NCBI GenBank assembly: GCA_035570275.1 | Contig: DATMNI010000247.1 | Location: 1 to 60,671 of the forward strand | Length of the DNA stretch: 60,671 nucleotides | Direction of reading: 5' to 3' | Source of the DNA: DATMNI01 sp035570275 | GTDB lineage: Bacteria > Acidobacteriota > Terriglobia > Bryobacterales > Bryobacteraceae | In this document: in pieces, positions 1 through 8,935 of the stretch | Layout of the letters: every line of letters starts with the position of its first letter | Numbering within the stretch: position 1 is the stretch's first letter | The notes under the pieces: model-generated | What the model was told of the DNA's origin: nothing | Databases searched by the model: none | The model's input: only the letters and a program-made list of their open reading frames with translations | Made by a program: the position numbers and the translations under genes

Positions 1-2549
1 CGCTCCAACGTCTGGTACCGTTCTCCGAATTCCTGAATCTCGATGAACTGATTTCTGGCGACCCCGGAAAAGTTCTGGCGCGTATTGCTGGCCGGCCACC
101 AGATCTCCAGATTCTCGATGCGTGCCGATTTGCCCAGCCCGATATGCTGTTCCAAGGGCGACGCGCCGAAAGATCCACCGCTCGCGACCGTTCGGTAGAT
201 GGATCGCGGCGCTCCACCTTCGTTCCGCACCGTTACCTTGACCCGGGCGCCGATGGCGGCGCGGTTGGATTTCACGCCCAACAGCCGGATGTTGATCCAG
301 TCGTTCCCGTTGCCCGGGTTTTCGAAGAGCCGCGCCGTCTGTTGGTCTCCTTGAGCCGCCCCGCCCATGACCACAAAGAGATCTTCGTCGCCGTCGCGAT
401 CGAGATCGGCAAACGCCACGCCGTGTCCCTTGGGAAGGACCCCCGTTCCCGAAGACGCCGTAATGTCCACGAAGCGTTTTCCGCCCTGGTTATGGAACAG
501 GACGTTCGGAATCGGCGAAGCGTAGGAAGGATTGCCGCTGCCCAGGTAGAAATCCAGGAAGCCATCGTTGTCGATGTCGCCGAAATTCAAGCCCATGGGC
601 ATCATCGCCCGGTCCAGGCCGGTCTCCGCCGTGACGTCGCGGAACCTTCCGTTACCCAGGTTCTTGAATAGACGGAGCTTCTCACCGCTTTGCGGCTGTT
701 TCCGGAAGCCGCGCATCACGTCCTCCACGGAGGCTCCGTAGTCGGCCACGAACAGGTCCGGCCAGCCGTCGTTGTCGTAATCGAAAAACCAGGCGCCGAA
801 ACTGGCCCACGGGCCTTGCACTCCGGCCGCCACCGTGACGTCGGTAAAGGTCCGGTCGTGATTGTTGTGGTAAAGGTGGTGCTCGCCGTTCAGGGTGGAT
901 GCGTATAGATCCACGTAGCCATCGTTGTCGTAATCGGCCGCGATCACGCCCTTGGTGAAACCGGGTTGGCTGACGCCGGCGGCGCCCGCGATGTCCACAA
1001 AGGTCCCGTCGCCGCGATTCAGGAACAGTTGGCTGGCGGCGTTTTCGTTGCCCACGAACAGGTCGAGTTTGCCATCGTTATCGATATCCGCCCAAACGGC
1101 GGTTTGCGTGGCCGTCAATGGCTCCTCTAATCCGCTGCCGTGCGTAACATCGGTAAAGGTGCCATCGCAGTTATTGCGCAGCAGCGACTTCGGCCGCGGA
1201 TACTCCCAGCCGCCGCGCAGCACCAGGATGTCTTTGCATCCATCGTTGTTGTAATCGGTCTGAATGATATTGAGCCCGCCGGTTACATTGGCCAGCCCCG
1301 CCTGGGCGGCAAGATTCGTAAAAGTGCCGTCGCCATTGCCGTGGTAGTAGGCGATGGGCTCGCAATCGTTGACGCTGGACACGACGATATCGAGCACGCC
1401 GTCATTGTCAAAATCGTCGATGATGGCGCCGCCGGCCTGGCCATGGCGGTTGACCCCGGCCGCCGCAGCCACATCCACGAAATGGACCACATCCTCCTTC
1501 GATTCCCATACCGCCGGCGCGATCAGAAACTCTTTCGGGACGCCGCCCGGGTATTGGCCCGACAGCATGTACGTCAGGTTCAGCAGCCACCGGACCTCTC
1601 CATCGGCGGGCTCGCGTTTGAGATAACGGAGAAAATACTCCGCGGCCTGCTTCAAATCTTCGCGCTGCAGCTCATGCACCGCACTGGCAGCCAGCGGGCG
1701 CGGGAAGACAAAGTCCTTATAGAGCACCGATCCCGCCTTTTGCAGGTAGGCGACGCCCAGCGATTCCTCCAACTGCGGCGCCTTGTCCGGGAAATTCGCC
1801 AGAGCCACATCGTAGGCCGCGTGCCAGTAGAGGATGGCGTCGTTCATGTCTCCGCGATAGGCGTGCAGATCGGCACGCAACGCATTCACATCGCGTGTAA
1901 ATGACGCCGGCGGGTTGGGACGCGCCATTAACAATTGCAACTGCTGCAGAACGCCGGTGACCGACTGAACCCTCACCTCGCAAGCCTGATGGAGATCGCG
2001 ATCCCAGCCCGCCGGTTTGTCGAACTTGTTGACGGCCAGCAGCGCCGCAGCGAAACCGGCATAATCGTACGTCAGCCGTACCGCGCCGGCGCCCGCCACC
2101 GCCTGCATTTTGGTGGGCGCAGCCTGGGTGGGGGCCGCGTCGTTGGGACCCTTGGCGTTGAGACCTTGTGGCGGCGGCTGAGTCAGCACCTTGAGAACGG
2201 CGTATCCCGACGGGATCTTGACGATGTCGCTGACCTGCCCTGCGGCAACACCGTTGACCGCTTCCCGCAATTCGCTGCGCAGATTGGCCGGGTCGAGGTT
2301 GCCCAGGTAGCCGCCGTCATGCGCGCTGGGGTCGATGGATTGATCTCTGGCCAGCGCCGCAAAATCTTCGCCGCGATGCAGCCGCTCCAGCACGCGCCGC
2401 GCTTCCACTTCGGAAGCCGTCACGATGATGCTCACCGGCTTCTCGGGCGGCGTGCTTTGCGGGGCGGCCGCAGAGGGCAGCCACCAGAGCACAACCGCCA
2501 GGCTTAGGCAAATCGCGAATATGCCAAGCCTGCTGGCCGTCTTCTTCAC
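1..2549 (-). CDS. Parvulin-TPR-FG-GAP/ASPIC (CRTAC1-like) exported protein, 3' end outside window
   Basis: I translated this minus-strand frame directly; it is open from a GTG at 2549 to the left edge (about 849 codons) and has no stop in the window. The GTG has a strong AGGAGG ribosome site 9 nt upstream. A hydrophobic signal segment follows KKTASR. Next comes a parvulin/PPIC-like domain (FAALARDQS, DGGYLGNL, GQVSDIV), then a helical TPR-like region, then several FG-GAP/VCBS repeats (DFDNDGVLDIVV, DYDNDGYVDLY, DIDNDGFLDFYL, DLDRDGDEDLFV), and near the edge an ASPIC/UnbV domain (IENLEIWWPASN, QFIEIQEFGERY). CRTAC1-like proteins are known as exported beta-propellers of unclear function. The gene is divergent from the copper/cytochrome pair at 2588-4998, a setting that suggests a shared extracytoplasmic redox role (inference). 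The parvulin domain may help fold partners. Codon phase at residues near position 101 agrees with the GTG start. Confidence 0.85.
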   Translation of the reverse strand, partial: MKKTASRLGIFAICLSLAVVLWWLPSAAAPQSTPPEKPVSIIVTASEVEARRVLERLHRGEDFAALARDQSIDPSAHDGGYLGNLDPANLRSELREAVNGVAAGQVSDIVKIPSGYAVLKVLTQPPPQGLNAKGPNDAAPTQAAPTKMQAVAGAGAVRLTYDYAGFAAALLAVNKFDKPAGWDRDLHQACEVRVQSVTGVLQQLQLLMARPNPPASFTRDVNALRADLHAYRGDMNDAILYWHAAYDVALANFPDKAPQLEESLGVAYLQKAGSVLYKDFVFPRPLAASAVHELQREDLKQAAEYFLRYLKREPADGEVRWLLNLTYMLSGQYPGGVPKEFLIAPAVWESKEDVVHFVDVAAAAGVNRHGQAGGAIIDDFDNDGVLDIVVSSVNDCEPIAYYHGNGDGTFTNLAAQAGLANVTGGLNIIQTDYNNDGCKDILVLRGGWEYPRPKSLLRNNCDGTFTDVTHGSGLEEPLTATQTAVWADIDNDGKLDLFVGNENAASQLFLNRGDGTFVDIAGAAGVSQPGFTKGVIAADYDNDGYVDLYASTLNGEHHLYHNNHDRTFTDVTVAAGVQGPWASFGAWFFDYDNDGWPDLFVADYGASVEDVMRGFRKQPQSGEKLRLFKNLGNGRFRDVTAETGLDRAMMPMGLNFGDIDNDGFLDFYLGSGNPSYASPIPNVLFHNQGGKRFVDITASSGTGVLPKGHGVAFADLDRDGDEDLFVVMGGAAQGDQQTARLFENPGNGNDWINIRLLGVKSNRAAIGARVKVTVRNEGGAPRSIYRTVASGGSFGASPLEQHIGLGKSARIENLEIWWPASNTRQNFSGVARNQFIEIQEFGERYQTLE

Positions 2550-2587
2550 CGTGGCGCCCCTCCTGCTTTTTGCGGCACAATATCTAC

Positions 2588-3445
2588 ATGCACCGGTTGG
2601 CAGCTTTGCTTATTGTTGCGCAGGCTTGTGCAGCGGCACAACACCGCTACCCGGTCTCGGGACTGGTGCTGTCACTCGACCAGCCCCATCAATCCGTGCT
2701 GGTATCGCACGGCAGCATTGCGGGCTACATGGATGCGATGACCATGGCTTTTCACGTCCGTGGGGCGAGGGATCTGGCCAGCCTTCATGCGGGTGACGCC
2801 GTGGCTTTCACACTGGTGGTTGACAAGGACTCCTCGTGGGCCGAAAACATCCGCGTGGTGGAATTTGACAGCGCCGAGCGCGACCCCATCCAGGCGAAGC
2901 GACTGAAACTTCTGGGATCGCTGCTGGAAAAGAACGCGGCCGTGGCGCTGTCGGCCGGCGACCCGGTTCCCGATTTCACCCTCACCGATCAGACCAACCA
3001 TCCGGTGACGTTTTCCCAATTCGCGGGCAAAGTGGTGGCAATCAATTTCGTCTATACGCGCTGCCCGCTTCCCGACTACTGTTTCCGCCTCTCCAACAAC
3101 TTCGGACAGCTCCGGAAGCGCTTCAGCGCCAACCCGGATTTGATCCTTTTGACGGTCACCTTCGACCCGGTCAACGACCAGCCCGACGTGCTGGCGCGCT
3201 ACGCACAAATCTGGAAGGCCGACCCGCGGCGGTGGCATTTCCTCACCGGTCCGGTACCGGAGGTTCAGCACCTGTGCGCCCTGTTTGGGGTCGGCTACTG
3301 GCCGGACGAAGGGCTTTATACGCATGCATTGCATACCGCCGTGATCGACCGCCAGGGCAAACTCGCGGCCAATCTGGAAGGCAATCGATACACAGCGCAA
3401 CAACTGGGTGACCTGGTGGAAACGGTGATCGGATGGCCCCAGTGA
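2588..3445 (+). CDS. CusF-like plus SCO1/SenC copper protein
   Basis: About 285 residues, starting at the ATG at 2588 just before a signal peptide (MHRLAALLIVAQACAAA). Residues about 25-100 resemble the CusF_Ec/copper-binding fold (MDAMTMAFHV, LHAGDAVAFTL). Residues about 120-285 form a thioredoxin-like SCO domain (GDPVPDFTLTDQ, GKVVAINFVYTRCPLP) with the Cys pair as CPLPDYC, five residues apart rather than the classic three, and a downstream His (THALHTAVID) that can complete a Cu site. SCO proteins metallate or reduce Cu centres of terminal oxidases, with the protein on the outer face of the membrane. Its stop overlaps the start of the heptaheme cytochrome by 13 bp, so the two are translationally coupled. 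The fusion of a CusF-type domain to SCO is consistent with copper delivery to an electron transport chain (inference). Confidence 0.85.
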   Translation: MHRLAALLIVAQACAAAQHRYPVSGLVLSLDQPHQSVLVSHGSIAGYMDAMTMAFHVRGARDLASLHAGDAVAFTLVVDKDSSWAENIRVVEFDSAERDPIQAKRLKLLGSLLEKNAAVALSAGDPVPDFTLTDQTNHPVTFSQFAGKVVAINFVYTRCPLPDYCFRLSNNFGQLRKRFSANPDLILLTVTFDPVNDQPDVLARYAQIWKADPRRWHFLTGPVPEVQHLCALFGVGYWPDEGLYTHALHTAVIDRQGKLAANLEGNRYTAQQLGDLVETVIGWPQ

Positions 3446-4998
3446 CGGTGGGGCTCACGGTCCCCGCGCTGCTGCTCGGCTGCCTGGCGATGGGCCGCGC
3501 CGAGCAACCCTGTGCCCGCTGCCACGCCTCCGAAGTCGCCGCGTTCGAACGATCGCCGATGGGCAGATCCGTAGGCCCTCCATCGGTTTTTGCGGAAGGC
3601 CGCATTGTCCACAAACTGTCGGGGAGCACCATCACCATCCACCAGCGCGGCTCAGTGCTGGAGCATGGATTGGAGGAACGTGGTGTGGTTGCCAAATATC
3701 CCATCGCGTATTCCGTGGGGGCGGGCATCGTTGGATACAGCTACATGGTTCGACTGCGGCAATACCTGTTTCAATCGCCGGCTTCCTACTACACGCAAAC
3801 CAAAAGCTGGGACCTGACGCCGGGCTACGAGACGGAGCCGCACCTCGATTTCACCCACCAGATCTCCAGCGGCTGCCTGTTCTGCCACACTGGCTCCGTG
3901 AACCTGATTGGGGGAACCGCGAACCAGTTCGGTGATCCTCCTTTCACGCCGATCTCCTGCGATCGATGCCATGGTTCGCCGGCCGCGCACCTCAAGAACC
4001 CGGTGGCAGGCTCCATCGTAAATCCCGCCAGGTTATTGACCCCGAGTAGCCGTGACAGCGTATGCGAGCAGTGCCATCTGGAAGGAGAAGTGAGGATTTT
4101 GAATCCCGGCCGCGATTGGTGGGACTTCCAGGCGGGTCAGGCGACCGAGAGTGTTTTTGTCACATACCTGAGGACTGCCGCTCCGGGCACGCTGCGGGCG
4201 GTGAGCCAGAGCGAGTTGCTGGCCCGGAGCCAGTGCGCCAGGCAAAGTGGCGGCCGCTTCTGGTGCGGCACTTGCCACAACCCGCACGGTGACCAGCAGA
4301 ACCGGGCGCAGGCGCTCCGGCAGGTGTGCCTCTCCTGCCACAGCGATCTCTTCGCGGCGCGCGGCCGGCCGGCAGGTGTAGCCCACCATCGGGCAGCCGC
4401 CGAATGCGTGAGCTGTCACATGCCCCGCCTGCGGCCCACAAACGTGGCCCATTCCGCCATTACCGATCACAGTATTCCGCGCCTGCCGCGTGCGGCGCAG
4501 CCCGAAAGGGGTGGCGACAATCCCCAGCCGAAGGCGTGGCGCGAACCCGACGCCGCGGTGGTCCGCCGCGATCTCGGCCTGGCGTATTTCGATCTGGCGG
4601 CCAGCACGCACGCCGCGCCGGATCTGCAGCAGGCATATCAGATCCTTTCCCAGTTGCCCCCGCAAACGAGGCAGGATCCGGCTGTAGAAGCCGACCTGGG
4701 ATCCGTCTTGTTAGCGGAAGGCGAGGCGCAGTTGGCCGTCCAGATGTTCGCGCGTGCGTCGGCGCAGGAGCCCTCTAACGCTCGATATTTATATTGCCTG
4801 GGAGCGGCGCTCGAACGTGCGGGCAAAATCGAGGAAGCGGTTAAGGACCTAAAGCGCTGTATTGAACTCGACCCGTCTCAGCCGGACCCTTACCTGGAGT
4901 TGGCCCAAGTCTATAAGAAAGCCGGCCGCGAAGCGGAAAGCCGCAGCGAGCTTCGGGAGTATCTGAAGTTCATGCCGCAGAATATTCAACTGCGATAA
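3433..4998 (+). CDS. Heptaheme c-type cytochrome with C-terminal TPRs
   Basis: 521 residues with an N-terminal secretion signal. I count seven CXXCH heme c sites: CARCH, CLFCH, CDRCH, CEQCH, CGTCH, CLSCH and CVSCH, all within roughly the first 350 residues. The C-terminal third is TPR-like (PAVEADLGSVLLAEGE, ARYLYCLGAALERAGK, PDPYLELAQVYKKAGR). This resembles the cytochrome c554/multiheme-TPR group found next to CRTAC1 and SCO genes. It should be periplasmic or surface-exposed and carry electrons; the partner is unknown. The start overlaps the end of the SCO gene (ATGGCCCCAGTGA contains the upstream stop). Distal His ligands are plausible (THQISSG, HNPHGD, VAHHRAAAE) but cannot be assigned. 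Function beyond electron transfer is not determined. Confidence 0.88.
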   Translation: MAPVTVGLTVPALLLGCLAMGRAEQPCARCHASEVAAFERSPMGRSVGPPSVFAEGRIVHKLSGSTITIHQRGSVLEHGLEERGVVAKYPIAYSVGAGIVGYSYMVRLRQYLFQSPASYYTQTKSWDLTPGYETEPHLDFTHQISSGCLFCHTGSVNLIGGTANQFGDPPFTPISCDRCHGSPAAHLKNPVAGSIVNPARLLTPSSRDSVCEQCHLEGEVRILNPGRDWWDFQAGQATESVFVTYLRTAAPGTLRAVSQSELLARSQCARQSGGRFWCGTCHNPHGDQQNRAQALRQVCLSCHSDLFAARGRPAGVAHHRAAAECVSCHMPRLRPTNVAHSAITDHSIPRLPRAAQPERGGDNPQPKAWREPDAAVVRRDLGLAYFDLAASTHAAPDLQQAYQILSQLPPQTRQDPAVEADLGSVLLAEGEAQLAVQMFARASAQEPSNARYLYCLGAALERAGKIEEAVKDLKRCIELDPSQPDPYLELAQVYKKAGREAESRSELREYLKFMPQNIQLR

Positions 4999-5021
4999 TC
5001 GTCGGCGGCCTCTCTCTACTC

Positions 5022-5066
5022 TTGACAACTATACTTGCCAGCGGTATATTTATACCCAGTATAGTT
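5022..5066 (+). promoter_or_regulatory. Sigma70-type promoter inside a nested palindrome (PadR operator candidate)
   Basis: TTGACA at 5022-5027, 17-bp spacer, TATATT at 5045-5050. A perfect 9-bp inverted repeat AACTATACT (5027-5035) / AGTATAGTT (5058-5066) encloses the -10, and an inner pair GGTAT (5043-5047) / ATACC (5052-5056) is centred on the same axis. The PadR start codon is at 5071, so the transcript leader would be very short. Binding by the adjacent PadR protein is inferred. Confidence 0.75.
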
Positions 5067-5070
5067 TACG

Positions 5071-5424
5071 ATGCACGATTCAAAACCAGATTCGCTGCTG
5101 CCGCTGCCGACGGCGGTTTTCCACATCCTGATCGCGCTCGCCGATCGCGACCGTCACGGCTATTCCATCATGCAGGATGTCGCAGCCAGGACCGGAGGCA
5201 AGGTGCAGTTGAGCGCCGGGACGCTGTATAGCTCGATCCGCCGCATGCTGGAGCAAGGACTGATTGAAGAACTGGCGGAAAGCCCCGACCCGTCGAGCAC
5301 CGACGAGCGGCGGCGCTACTACCGGCTCACACGTTTCGGAAAGCGCGTGGCGGTGGCCGAAGTGGAGCGGCTGAACGCCATGGTGCAACAGGCGCGAGCC
5401 ACCGGGCTGGTGCCGGGTTCCTGA
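5071..5424 (+). CDS. PadR family transcriptional repressor
   Basis: 117 residues with the PadR winged-helix signature: LPTAVFHILIALADRDRHGY, then SAGTLYSSIRRMLEQGLIEE and RRRYYRLTRFGKRVAVAE. No ligand-binding or long dimerisation tail, so it is a short PadR-s2 type. PadR proteins repress neighbouring genes and respond to diverse ligands. The gene lies 13 bp upstream of an ADOP permease, the arrangement typical of Acidobacteria, and directly below a strong promoter overlapped by a nested palindrome. Autoregulation and co-control of the permease are therefore likely (inference). The ATG at 5071 is preferred over an upstream in-phase codon because it follows the promoter and starts the conserved region. 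Confidence 0.92.
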   Translation: MHDSKPDSLLPLPTAVFHILIALADRDRHGYSIMQDVAARTGGKVQLSAGTLYSSIRRMLEQGLIEELAESPDPSSTDERRRYYRLTRFGKRVAVAEVERLNAMVQQARATGLVPGS

Positions 5425-5437
5425 TTACTGCAACACG

Positions 5438-8215
5438 ATGCGCGCCAAGAGTGCCTACAACGCGTTGCTGCACTGCTATCCGGCGGCTTTCCGGCACGAG
5501 TACGGCAATCAGATGCTGCTCATGTTCGCCGAGCAACTGGGCGAAGCCCGGCGAACGGGAGGCCGGCTGGAACCGGCCGCGTTGTGGCTACACGCCGCAT
5601 CGGATGCATTGACCATCGCCCCGAAGGAGCATTGCCACGTGATACTTCAAGACCTGCGCTACGCACTGCGCACCATGGCGGCGAGCCCCGGTTTCACGGC
5701 CGTCGCCATTCTTTCGCTGGCCCTCGGTATCGGCGCCAACACCGCGATCTTCAGCCTGTGGAACGGCGTGCTGCACCGCTCGCTGCCTGCCGTTTACAAA
5801 CCCGAGCAACTGGTGATGCTCTCCAATCCCGATGACGCGGGGATGTGGAGCGGCCAGTGGGACCCCCGCGCCGATGGTCCCCGGAGTTGGCTCACTTACG
5901 CCGAATTCGAGCAATTGCGGGACCACGCCGAGGGCTTCTCGTCGTTGATGGCCTCGCAAAGCAGCCTCGATTCCTGGCAAGTTCGGCTGGACGGCGGCGA
6001 GTGGGAAGAGGCGAGCGGTCGCCTGGTATCGGGTGGATTTTTTCAGGTTCTGGGCGTTAGCCCTCTGATCGGCCGGGTATTCACTACGGCCGAGGACCGT
6101 GCCGGCACGCCCTCGGTCGTCATCAGCTACAACTACTGGCAGCGCCGGTTCGGCGGCCGTCCGGACGTGCTGGGCAAGGCCCTCATCATGCGCAAAGCTG
6201 CGCTGACCATCATCGGCGTGGCGCCCTCCGGCTTCATCGGCGAAACCAACGGGCAGCAGCCGGATCTCTGGATCTCCATGCGCATGCAACCCTCCGTAAT
6301 ACCCGGCCGGGATTGGCTGCACGATACGCCTCCCTCGAAGGCGATGTGGCTCAATGTATTCGGACGGCTGAAACCAGCGGTGACGCCGGCCCGGGCGGAA
6401 GCCCAGGCCAACGCGGTGTTTCAGGCCGGCTTGGAATCGTTCTATGGCGCCGCCGCGTCATCATTGAACACCAACAGCATAGGCTTGAACACCAACAGCA
6501 TAGGGGAGCGGCGGCACGACTTCCAGGATGAGCGTCTGCGAATCCGGCCGGGCGCGGGTGGAGCGTCGGAGACGCGCCATGACTTTTCGCTTTCGCTTAC
6601 CGCGCTGCTGGCGGCGGTGGGTGTGCTGCTGTTGATCGCGTGTGCCAATCTGGCCAACCTTCTGCTGGCCCGCGGCGCTGCGCGCAGACCCGAAATCGCC
6701 TTGCGCCTGTCACTCGGCGCCAGCCGCGGCCGCTTGATTCGCCAACTGGTCACGGAGAGTCTCGCGCTCGCCGCCATCGGGGGCGTGGCCGGCCTCGGCG
6801 CAGCCTGGTTTCTCCACGGCGCACTGGTGCGGATGATGGCGGAATCCGACCGGCGTTTCCACATGAGTTTCGCGCTGGACCCGCTGGTGTTGGCCTTTGC
6901 CCTGGCGGCAACCCTCACCGCGGTGCTGTTGTTCGGCGTTTTTCCAGCCTGGCATGTCACCAAAGGCGACGCCGGAACGGCTCTCAAGGAACAGGGCCGC
7001 AACACCGGCTCGCTTGGCCGGCTCTCGACACGGGGGCCGCGTTCGGGCCGATTCCTGGTGAGCCTGCAATTGGCACTCTCCTTACCCTTGCTTGTTGGCG
7101 CCGGTTTGCTGGCGCGGACAGTCTACAACCTGCAGCGCGCAGACCTCGGCTATCCCGCGCAACGTCTGCTGCTGGTACGGGTGAATTCTCGCGAGGCGGG
7201 TTATGACGCCGCGCGCTTCGACAGCTTGCATCGAGAGCTGGCCGGACAGTTCCAGCGGATTCCCGGCGTGCGTGCCGTGAGTTTTTCGGAACTTGGCGTG
7301 TTCAGCGGAGGGAACTCCATTTCAGGGATCGAGGTGGAAGGCTACACGCCGAAAGAGGACCGCGACCGCCACTCCGCACTGGATGTAGTGGGCGCCGGAT
7401 ACTTTCGGGCGTTGGGTGTCCCCATCGCCATGGGACGCGAAATCCTGGAGAGCGACCATGCCGCGGCCCCGAGGGTCTGCGTGATCAATGAGGCCTTCGC
7501 CAAACGGTTCTTCGACCGGCGGAACCCCGTCGGCATGCGCATTACTTCGATTGGGGAAAAAGACCGGACGCCATACCAGGTGGTGGGCGTCGCCAAAAAC
7601 GCGCACACCCACAGCCTGCGAGGCAACGTGGAGCCGCGCTACTTCGTGCCGGCAGCGCAACCTCCGTCCTCCGTGAGCAGCCCCACCTTTTTGATTCGCA
7701 CGGCCACGGGAACCGCGCCAGTGATGGCGGCTGTGCGAAAGGCGATCCAGCGGGTGGACGCGGCGCTGCCGATCGAGTCCGCCCGGTCGATTGAAGAGCG
7801 GATGGCACCCCTGACGGCGCAGGACCGCACTACGGCGCAGCTCGCCGTGGCGTTTGGGTGCGCCGCGCTCACGCTCGCCGCTATCGGATTGTACGGTGTG
7901 CTCGGGTACGGCATCGCGCGCCGCAGGGGCGAAATCGCGGTCCGCATCGCCCTGGGAGCCCAACCTGGGCGCGTGGTCGCGATGATCCTCCGCGAGACCA
8001 TTGGAACCGTCATAGCCGGGTTGGCACTGGGCGCGGGTCTGGCCTACACGGCTTCGCGCTTGATCGACAGCCGGCTTTACGGCGTCGCTCCGCAGGATCC
8101 GCCCACGCTGGCATTGGCGGCCGGGCTGCTGGTGTTGGTGGCGATCGGCGCGGCGTACTTGCCGGCGCGGAGAGCGTCGCGACTGGACCCAATGGCGGCG
8201 CTGCGTCAAGAGTGA
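5438..8215 (+). CDS. ADOP-type FtsX/MacB orphan permease
   Basis: 925 residues. An N-terminal cytoplasmic prefix (LLHCYPAAFRHEYGNQM) is typical of acidobacterial duplicated orphan permeases behind PadR. Then come a first TM (FTAVAILSLALGIGANTAIF), a MacB-like periplasmic domain, an FtsX TM cluster (VGVLLLIACANLANLLLARG, RRPEIALRLSLGASRGRLIR), a second periplasmic domain and a second FtsX cluster (RRRGEIAVRIALGAQPGRVV) ending PARRASRLDPMAALRQE. No ATPase is encoded nearby, which is why these are called orphans; substrate is unknown. The first periplasmic region contains a 21-bp exact duplication (6464-6505) giving LNTNSIG twice. It is probably co-transcribed with padR. Confidence 0.9.
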   Translation: MRAKSAYNALLHCYPAAFRHEYGNQMLLMFAEQLGEARRTGGRLEPAALWLHAASDALTIAPKEHCHVILQDLRYALRTMAASPGFTAVAILSLALGIGANTAIFSLWNGVLHRSLPAVYKPEQLVMLSNPDDAGMWSGQWDPRADGPRSWLTYAEFEQLRDHAEGFSSLMASQSSLDSWQVRLDGGEWEEASGRLVSGGFFQVLGVSPLIGRVFTTAEDRAGTPSVVISYNYWQRRFGGRPDVLGKALIMRKAALTIIGVAPSGFIGETNGQQPDLWISMRMQPSVIPGRDWLHDTPPSKAMWLNVFGRLKPAVTPARAEAQANAVFQAGLESFYGAAASSLNTNSIGLNTNSIGERRHDFQDERLRIRPGAGGASETRHDFSLSLTALLAAVGVLLLIACANLANLLLARGAARRPEIALRLSLGASRGRLIRQLVTESLALAAIGGVAGLGAAWFLHGALVRMMAESDRRFHMSFALDPLVLAFALAATLTAVLLFGVFPAWHVTKGDAGTALKEQGRNTGSLGRLSTRGPRSGRFLVSLQLALSLPLLVGAGLLARTVYNLQRADLGYPAQRLLLVRVNSREAGYDAARFDSLHRELAGQFQRIPGVRAVSFSELGVFSGGNSISGIEVEGYTPKEDRDRHSALDVVGAGYFRALGVPIAMGREILESDHAAAPRVCVINEAFAKRFFDRRNPVGMRITSIGEKDRTPYQVVGVAKNAHTHSLRGNVEPRYFVPAAQPPSSVSSPTFLIRTATGTAPVMAAVRKAIQRVDAALPIESARSIEERMAPLTAQDRTTAQLAVAFGCAALTLAAIGLYGVLGYGIARRRGEIAVRIALGAQPGRVVAMILRETIGTVIAGLALGAGLAYTASRLIDSRLYGVAPQDPPTLALAAGLLVLVAIGAAYLPARRASRLDPMAALRQE
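6464..6505 (+). repeat. In-frame 21-bp tandem duplication in permease gene
   Basis: Two copies of a 21-bp unit (TTGAACACCAACAGCATAGG plus one base), at 6464-6484 and 6485-6505, keep frame and duplicate LNTNSIG in a predicted periplasmic region. This points to recent slippage or unequal crossover. Confidence 0.9.
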
Positions 8216-8311
8216 AGGCGCTTGGAATGGGTTCCTGCACCCGGTGAAACCCTCCGGCAGGCCGCGTCTTCCACGCCGGCTTCCCGGCTTGTTAAGGTGA
8301 GAATAATCTCT

Positions 8312-8584
8312 ATGAACGTGACACTCCCATTGACCGCGGAGGAAGAAGCGAACCTGATGGCTAAGGCGCGGGCCGAAGCCACAACTCCCGAAGCCCTGAT
8401 TCGCACCGCTATTGAGCCTCTCGTCGCTGCGGACCCGCTGCAACCGGCTCATGCCGGGAAGGCGGAAACGCCGGATTGGGACAGGCGGCTGGAAGATCTG
8501 ATTGACACGCTGCCCGATCTGCCGGTTCTGTCGGCGAGCGCTCTTACGCGAGAAGGAATCTACGCCGGGGACGACGGACAATAG
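8312..8584 (+). CDS. Antitoxin-like protein paired with PIN toxin remnant
   Basis: 90 residues starting at ATG 8312: MNVTLPLTAEEEANLMAKAR, then TTPEALIRTAIEPLVA. The short strand plus basic helix pattern resembles ribbon-helix-helix or VapB-type antitoxins, and the acidic C-terminus would wrap the toxin. Its stop overlaps the GTG start of the PIN gene by one base, the arrangement typical of vapBC operons. DNA-binding and toxin neutralisation are inferred from context. The upstream in-frame extension (from about 8222) is not used because it overlaps the end of the permease neighbourhood and lacks conserved features. The toxin it would neutralise is broken. Confidence 0.7.
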   Translation: MNVTLPLTAEEEANLMAKARAEATTPEALIRTAIEPLVAADPLQPAHAGKAETPDWDRRLEDLIDTLPDLPVLSASALTREGIYAGDDGQ

Positions 8585-8935
8585 TGGATCTTTTGATCGA
8601 CACAAACATCCTGGTCCGCCGTATCAATCGTCACGATCCGCAATACCGGGACGTGCGCCACGCTCTCGAAGAGATTGCGCGGCGGGGCGACCGAATCTGC
8701 ATCACTCCGCAGAACATGACGGAGTTTTGGAACGTTGCCACTCGACCGGCGAACAAGAACGGGCTGGCTCTGACGCCCTCACATGCCGATCGGATTGTCC
8801 GGCGCTTCGAAGAGAGCTTTCACTTCACTTGCTGCCGGACACGGCGGACATTTACGGGGAGTGGCGAAAACTGGTGGTGGCATTGGTGAGGTCGAAGCAA
8901 TTCCGCCCACGGGACGCGACCCAGAGGGTCACGCC
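8584..8935 (+). pseudogene. PIN-domain (VapC-like) toxin, frameshifted
   Basis: Begins with GTG and a clear PIN start (MDLLIDTNILVRRINRHDPQ) carrying the first catalytic Asp; CITPQNMTEFWNVATRPANKNG is also conserved. After RRFEESF the original frame turns into non-PIN sequence and stops at 8889, while another frame continues the expected LLPDTADIYGEWRKLVVAL. A single-base lesion near 8820 is the simplest explanation. The continuation does not show a convincing final acidic block (only RSKQFRPRDATQ), so the 3' end also seems degraded, abutting the M28 gene stop at 8935. As it stands it should not make an active RNase. A sequencing error could explain the first lesion but not easily the second. 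Confidence 0.7.
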
